From: Treponema sp.
GTDB taxonomy: Bacteria; Spirochaetota; Spirochaetia; Treponematales; Treponemataceae
Length of the DNA: 64,000 nt
Assembly (NCBI GenBank): GCA_017963165.1
Contig: JAGCTZ010000141.1
Span: 1-64,000, forward strand
Reading direction: 5' to 3'
Part shown: positions 61,555-64,000 of the stretch, one piece after another
How positions within the stretch are numbered: the first letter of the stretch is position 1
How the letters are laid out: each line of letters begins with the position of its first letter
The notes under the pieces: model-generated
The model's input: the letters and a program-made list of their open reading frames with translations, nothing else
Told to the model about the DNA's origin: nothing
The model's database searches: none
Made by a program: the position numbers and the translations under genes

Positions 61555-62292
61555 CTAACTAATAAATTCTTCAAATCCTTTTTCATTAATCTGCTTAAAC
61601 AGCTGACCGTCTCCAGTTTTAACAATATGGCCTTTTACAATGATGTGGGTTTTATCAACGTTAAGGCCTTCCAGAAGCTTTGTGGTATGGGTAATAATCA
61701 AAAGAGAACCGTTTGTAAGCTTGCGGTATTCGGCAATTCCTTTTGCAACTACGCGGACTGCATCAACATCAAGGCCCGAGTCTGTTTCGTCAAGAATTGC
61801 AAAGGCCGGCTTGAGCATGAGCAGCTGAAGGATTTCTGCCTTTTTGCGTTCACCACCGGAAAAACCTACGTTAAGGTCGCGTTTGGCATATTCAGGCTTC
61901 ATGTCGAGCAGCTCCATACAGCGCTGCAGTTCCTTCTGGAAATGGAAAAGCTTTACATGCTCGCCAGTAATCTGCTGAATTGCAGAACGGATAAAGGCTT
62001 CGAGCGAAATACCAGGAATTTCGAGCGGCTGCTGGAACGACATAAACATTCCAAGGCGGGCACGCTTATCTGCAGATTCTTCTGTGATATCTGTATCCTT
62101 AAAAAGAATCTTTCCACCGGTAATTTTATATACAGGGTTTCCCATGAGTGTGTTTCCAAGCGAAGATTTTCCGGCTCCGTTTGGTCCCATAAGAGCATGG
62201 ATTTCGCCCTGTCCAATCTGTATATTCAGGTCGTTGAGAATCTGTTTTCCATCCTCAAGTCCTGCATTTAAGTTTGTAACGTCTAACAACAT
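61555..62292 (-). CDS. sufC: SufC, ATPase of the Fe-S assembly complex
   Basis: A 245-residue ABC ATPase that drives SufBC2D. Walker A GPNGAGKSSL near residue 37, signature VGFSGGERKKAEILQLLMLK, Walker B AILDETDSGLD and ITHTTKLL (H-loop) are all complete. ATG at 62292 gives the family N-terminus MLLDVTNLNAG; a longer frame would start upstream of the promoter. The -10 TATATT lies six bases before ATG, so the suf messenger should be leaderless for sufC. Confidence 0.95.
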   Translation of the reverse strand: MLLDVTNLNAGLEDGKQILNDLNIQIGQGEIHALMGPNGAGKSSLGNTLMGNPVYKITGGKILFKDTDITEESADKRARLGMFMSFQQPLEIPGISLEAFIRSAIQQITGEHVKLFHFQKELQRCMELLDMKPEYAKRDLNVGFSGGERKKAEILQLLMLKPAFAILDETDSGLDVDAVRVVAKGIAEYRKLTNGSLLIITHTTKLLEGLNVDKTHIIVKGHIVKTGDGQLFKQINEKGFEEFIS

Positions 62293-62298
62293 GTCTAT

Positions 62299-62327
62299 AA
62301 TATAATGAAAAAAAGGGGTGTTTACAA
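62299..62327 (-). promoter_or_regulatory. Promoter of sufC, leaderless spacing
   Basis: On the minus strand, TTGTAA (62327-62322), a 17-base spacer and TATATT (62304-62299), then six bases and ATG. It lies back to back with the exonuclease promoter, and the two overlap around 62321-62327. Confidence 0.7.
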
Positions 62328-62341
62328 CCTGTATTTCGTAG

Positions 62342-62347
62342 TATAAT
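62342..62347 (+). promoter_or_regulatory. -10 box of the exonuclease gene, leaderless spacing
   Basis: A perfect TATAAT is followed by six bases (GATTTT) and ATG. The -35 is unclear: TTTACA at 62321-62326 gives a short 15-base spacer and overlaps the sufC -35. Confidence 0.6.
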
Positions 62348-62353
62348 GATTTT

Positions 62354-63292
62354 ATGAACCACAAGAGTTTTGTTTTTTTTGATTGCGAATGTGCTAATGT
62401 TTTTGACGGTATTGGAAAGATTTGTTCTCTTGGATATGTTATCTGCGACGATGACCTTAATATTATTGAAAGCGAAGATGTTGTAATGAATCCGGAGTGC
62501 GATTTTGACTGGTATCTTTTTAGCGGAAAAGGTGAGTGTAAACTTGCTTATTCTAAGGATTACTTCCGTTCCAAACCTAATTTTGAAGCATATTATAAAG
62601 ATATAAAAAAGCTTTTTACTACAGGTAACCGTTATATTGCAGGTTTTGCTGTAAGCAATGATGTTGGATTTGTGAACAATGCCTGTGAGCGTTATGAACT
62701 GCCATATATTCAATTCCGGGCTTTTGATCTTGAACGCTATCTTGAACGTAAATATGGAAAAAAGCAGAAGCTCAGTGAATGGGCACAGGAGTTTGGCGTA
62801 AATCTGGAAAAGTTTCAGAGTCATAAATCAGAAGATGATGCAATTATGACTATGCTTTGTCTTAAAGCTGAATGTCAACGTACAGGCCAGTCTGTAGAAG
62901 AGATTTTGTCACAGAAAAAAGACTGCTTTGTTTCGAACGAGCAGATTCTGGAGCAGGCTGCCGAACGAGCTTACCGCCGTGAAATGACAGAAAAAATCAA
63001 ACGTCTTTATAATAAAAAATCGCCTATGCCACGTTTTAAGAGTGTTCTTGGCAGCCGCTTTGAGCTTGACCGAAAGGTTATGCACGATGTTGACGAAGCT
63101 TTTGAACTTGTAAAACGCATTTACGAAAACGGCGGAATGGTCTGTGAACGTATTACAGGACGTGTCCCTGCCGGCGAAAAGGCATATGCTGTTTTTGTGA
63201 AGGTGCCTGATAATCCTCATGTTTTGAAAAAATTGAAGGAACGCGGGCTTGATGTGATGTCGCTGGCAGATCTTGAAGGGATGTTGAAGTAA
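62354..63292 (+). CDS. DEDD 3'-5' exonuclease with C-terminal BRCT-like region
   Basis: A 312-residue protein. The first about 170 residues have exonuclease motifs: FFDCECAN (DxE), GFAVSNDVGFVNNACERYEL (second Asp) and HKSEDDAIMTM (His and Asp of the DEDDh type). Residues about 225-312 (FELDRKVMHDVDEAFELVKR, VFVKVPDNPHVLKKLKERGL) look like a BRCT-type fold, as in DnaQ-like proteins of other bacteria; this is weaker. Probable role: DNA or RNA 3' end trimming. It is divergent from sufC. Confidence 0.82.
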   Translation: MNHKSFVFFDCECANVFDGIGKICSLGYVICDDDLNIIESEDVVMNPECDFDWYLFSGKGECKLAYSKDYFRSKPNFEAYYKDIKKLFTTGNRYIAGFAVSNDVGFVNNACERYELPYIQFRAFDLERYLERKYGKKQKLSEWAQEFGVNLEKFQSHKSEDDAIMTMLCLKAECQRTGQSVEEILSQKKDCFVSNEQILEQAAERAYRREMTEKIKRLYNKKSPMPRFKSVLGSRFELDRKVMHDVDEAFELVKRIYENGGMVCERITGRVPAGEKAYAVFVKVPDNPHVLKKLKERGLDVMSLADLEGMLK

Positions 63293-63302
63293 AGTCTGTT
63301 AT

Positions 63303-63330
63303 TGACTAAATCTATAAAAAAACATAATAT
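63303..63330 (+). promoter_or_regulatory. Promoter of rplM-rpsI
   Basis: TTGACT (63303-63308), a 16-base spacer and TAATAT (63325-63330). It leaves a leader of about 105 bases that includes a possible hairpin (AGTTTT near 63353 with AAAACT near 63369), where autoregulation by L13 could act, as known in other bacteria. Confidence 0.5.
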
Positions 63331-63440
63331 ATTATACCCGTTAAATATAGTTTTGGACTGCTCATCTAAAACTGTAGGCGACAATGGATACGATGCAAAA
63401 ATCCGGAGTTGCAAGAAAATTTTTAATTCAAGGGATTATC

Positions 63441-63869
63441 ATGAAAACTATTTTCGTTAATGAAAATGACCAGGTTCGCAAATGGTATATTATTGATGCG
63501 GCTGGAAAACCAATGGGACGCGTTGCTGCTAAAGCTGCTGCAATTGCTCGTGGAAAGAACAAACCGACTTATACAGCAAATCAGTTGATGGGTGATTTTG
63601 TTATCATTATCAATGCAGAAAAAGCTGCTTTGACTGGCGGTAAAGAAACAAAGAAGATTTATTATCATCACACTGGTTTCGTAGGTGGCCTTCGCGCTCA
63701 TACTTATGCAAAATTGGCAGAAAAGCATCCAACAGATCCAATGAAATTTGCTGTTGAAGGAATGCTTCCTGGTGGTCGTCTTGGTCGCAAGATGATGGAT
63801 TGCGTTAAGATTTATGCTGGTGCAGAGCATCCGCATGCTGCTCAGAATCCGCAGCCTATTGAACTTTAA
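63441..63869 (+). CDS. rplM: 50S ribosomal protein L13
   Basis: A 142-residue protein at usual length. KWYIIDAAGKPMGRVAAKAA, YTANQLMGDFVIIINAEKAA, KIYYHHTGFVGGLR and AVEGMLPGGRLGRKMM are standard L13 segments. ATG at 63441 has AGGG 8 bases upstream; the upstream in-frame ATG at 63384 would add 19 residues not found in the family. Confidence 0.97.
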   Translation: MKTIFVNENDQVRKWYIIDAAGKPMGRVAAKAAAIARGKNKPTYTANQLMGDFVIIINAEKAALTGGKETKKIYYHHTGFVGGLRAHTYAKLAEKHPTDPMKFAVEGMLPGGRLGRKMMDCVKIYAGAEHPHAAQNPQPIEL

Positions 63870-63885
63870 TTACGGGAGTTAAACG

Positions 63886-64000
63886 ATGGTAAAGAATATT
63901 GCTATTGGAACAGGTAGAAGAAAGACCTCTGTAGCCCGCGTTTTTGTTCGCGACGGCTCTGGAAAAATTGTTGTAAACGGTAAGGATGTAAAAGAATATT
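63886..64000 (+). CDS. rpsI: 30S ribosomal protein S9 (partial, cut by window end)
   Basis: 38 codons are visible: [20 protein letters not shown] and [12 protein letters not shown], the S9 N-terminus. GGGAG lies 8 bases before ATG. It follows rplM by 16 bases, the universal rplM-rpsI pair. The remaining about 90 residues lie beyond the window. Confidence 0.95.
   Translation, partial: MVKNIAIGTGRRKTSVARVFVRDGSGKIVVNGKDVKEY

Overview
The window looks like chromosomal DNA of a Treponema, probably a gut or rumen species. It is AT-rich and the gene content is spirochaetal: a divergent second FliG (FliG1), a roughly 920-residue GreA with a huge N-terminal extension, SUMF1/DUF1566-type and PEGA-domain exported proteins, TTG starts, and core genes (recA, clpB, rpsA, rplM/rpsI, scpA/scpB). 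Nothing indicates a prophage, plasmid, CRISPR array or complete transposon. Family and species assignments come from recalled motifs, not a search.

Layout. 1-5.6 kb: end of an unknown gene, tRNA-Asp, and a carbohydrate uptake locus (GntR regulator, two LplB/LplC-type permeases, solute-binding protein, AraC regulator) whose promoter has a palindromic GntR-type operator. 5.8-13.4 kb: a heterodimeric ABC exporter pair, then sbcDC. 13.4-23.6 kb: fliG1, a PreP-like M16C protease, two unknown proteins, clpB, nadE, rlmJ. 23.6-29.3 kb (minus strand): a ParB-like protein, a class A penicillin-binding protein, and a four-gene unit (ferredoxin, small membrane protein, LysM/M23 peptidase, PEGA protein). 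29.4-34.9 kb: deoC, then a TPR protein, greA and a metallo-beta-lactamase-fold hydrolase. 35-37.7 kb: two divergent C-type-lectin-fold lipoproteins, a patch of gene debris and a GC-rich structured repeat. 37.7-45.8 kb: rpe, three envelope/TPR proteins, recA, a folK-scpA fusion, scpB and rluB. 45.8-47.3 kb: a peroxide-response module (flavodoxin, glutathione peroxidase, OhrR). 47.4-53.1 kb: a decayed gene, cmk-rpsA, a degenerate NtrC-like AAA protein, two envelope proteins and tRNA-Arg. 53.1-62.3 kb: the SUF iron-sulfur assembly genes sufC-B-D-S-U on the minus strand, interrupted by an ABC exporter and an EAL protein on the plus strand. 62.3-64 kb: a DEDD exonuclease, then rplM and rpsI (cut by the window end).

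Three patterns cut across the annotation. First, about a quarter of the transcription units carry a TANNNT -10 box 6 or 7 bases before the start codon with no Shine-Dalgarno site, so they should make leaderless mRNAs (fliG1, pbp, deoC, ohrR, the 47.4 kb pseudogene, the 55 kb ABC exporter, the EAL gene, sufC, the exonuclease; rpe nearly so). Second, a short interspersed repeat (core CCTGAGCTTGTCGAAGGG) occurs four times. Two copies lie in coding sequence: one forms an exporter tail and supplies the next gene's Shine-Dalgarno, the other encodes a Ser/Thr loop in SufD. A different 67-bp hairpin repeat occurs twice. Third, two GC-rich intergenic elements (37.55 and 61.44 kb) fold into series of perfect hairpins and share block order, which suggests one family of structured repeats or RNAs.
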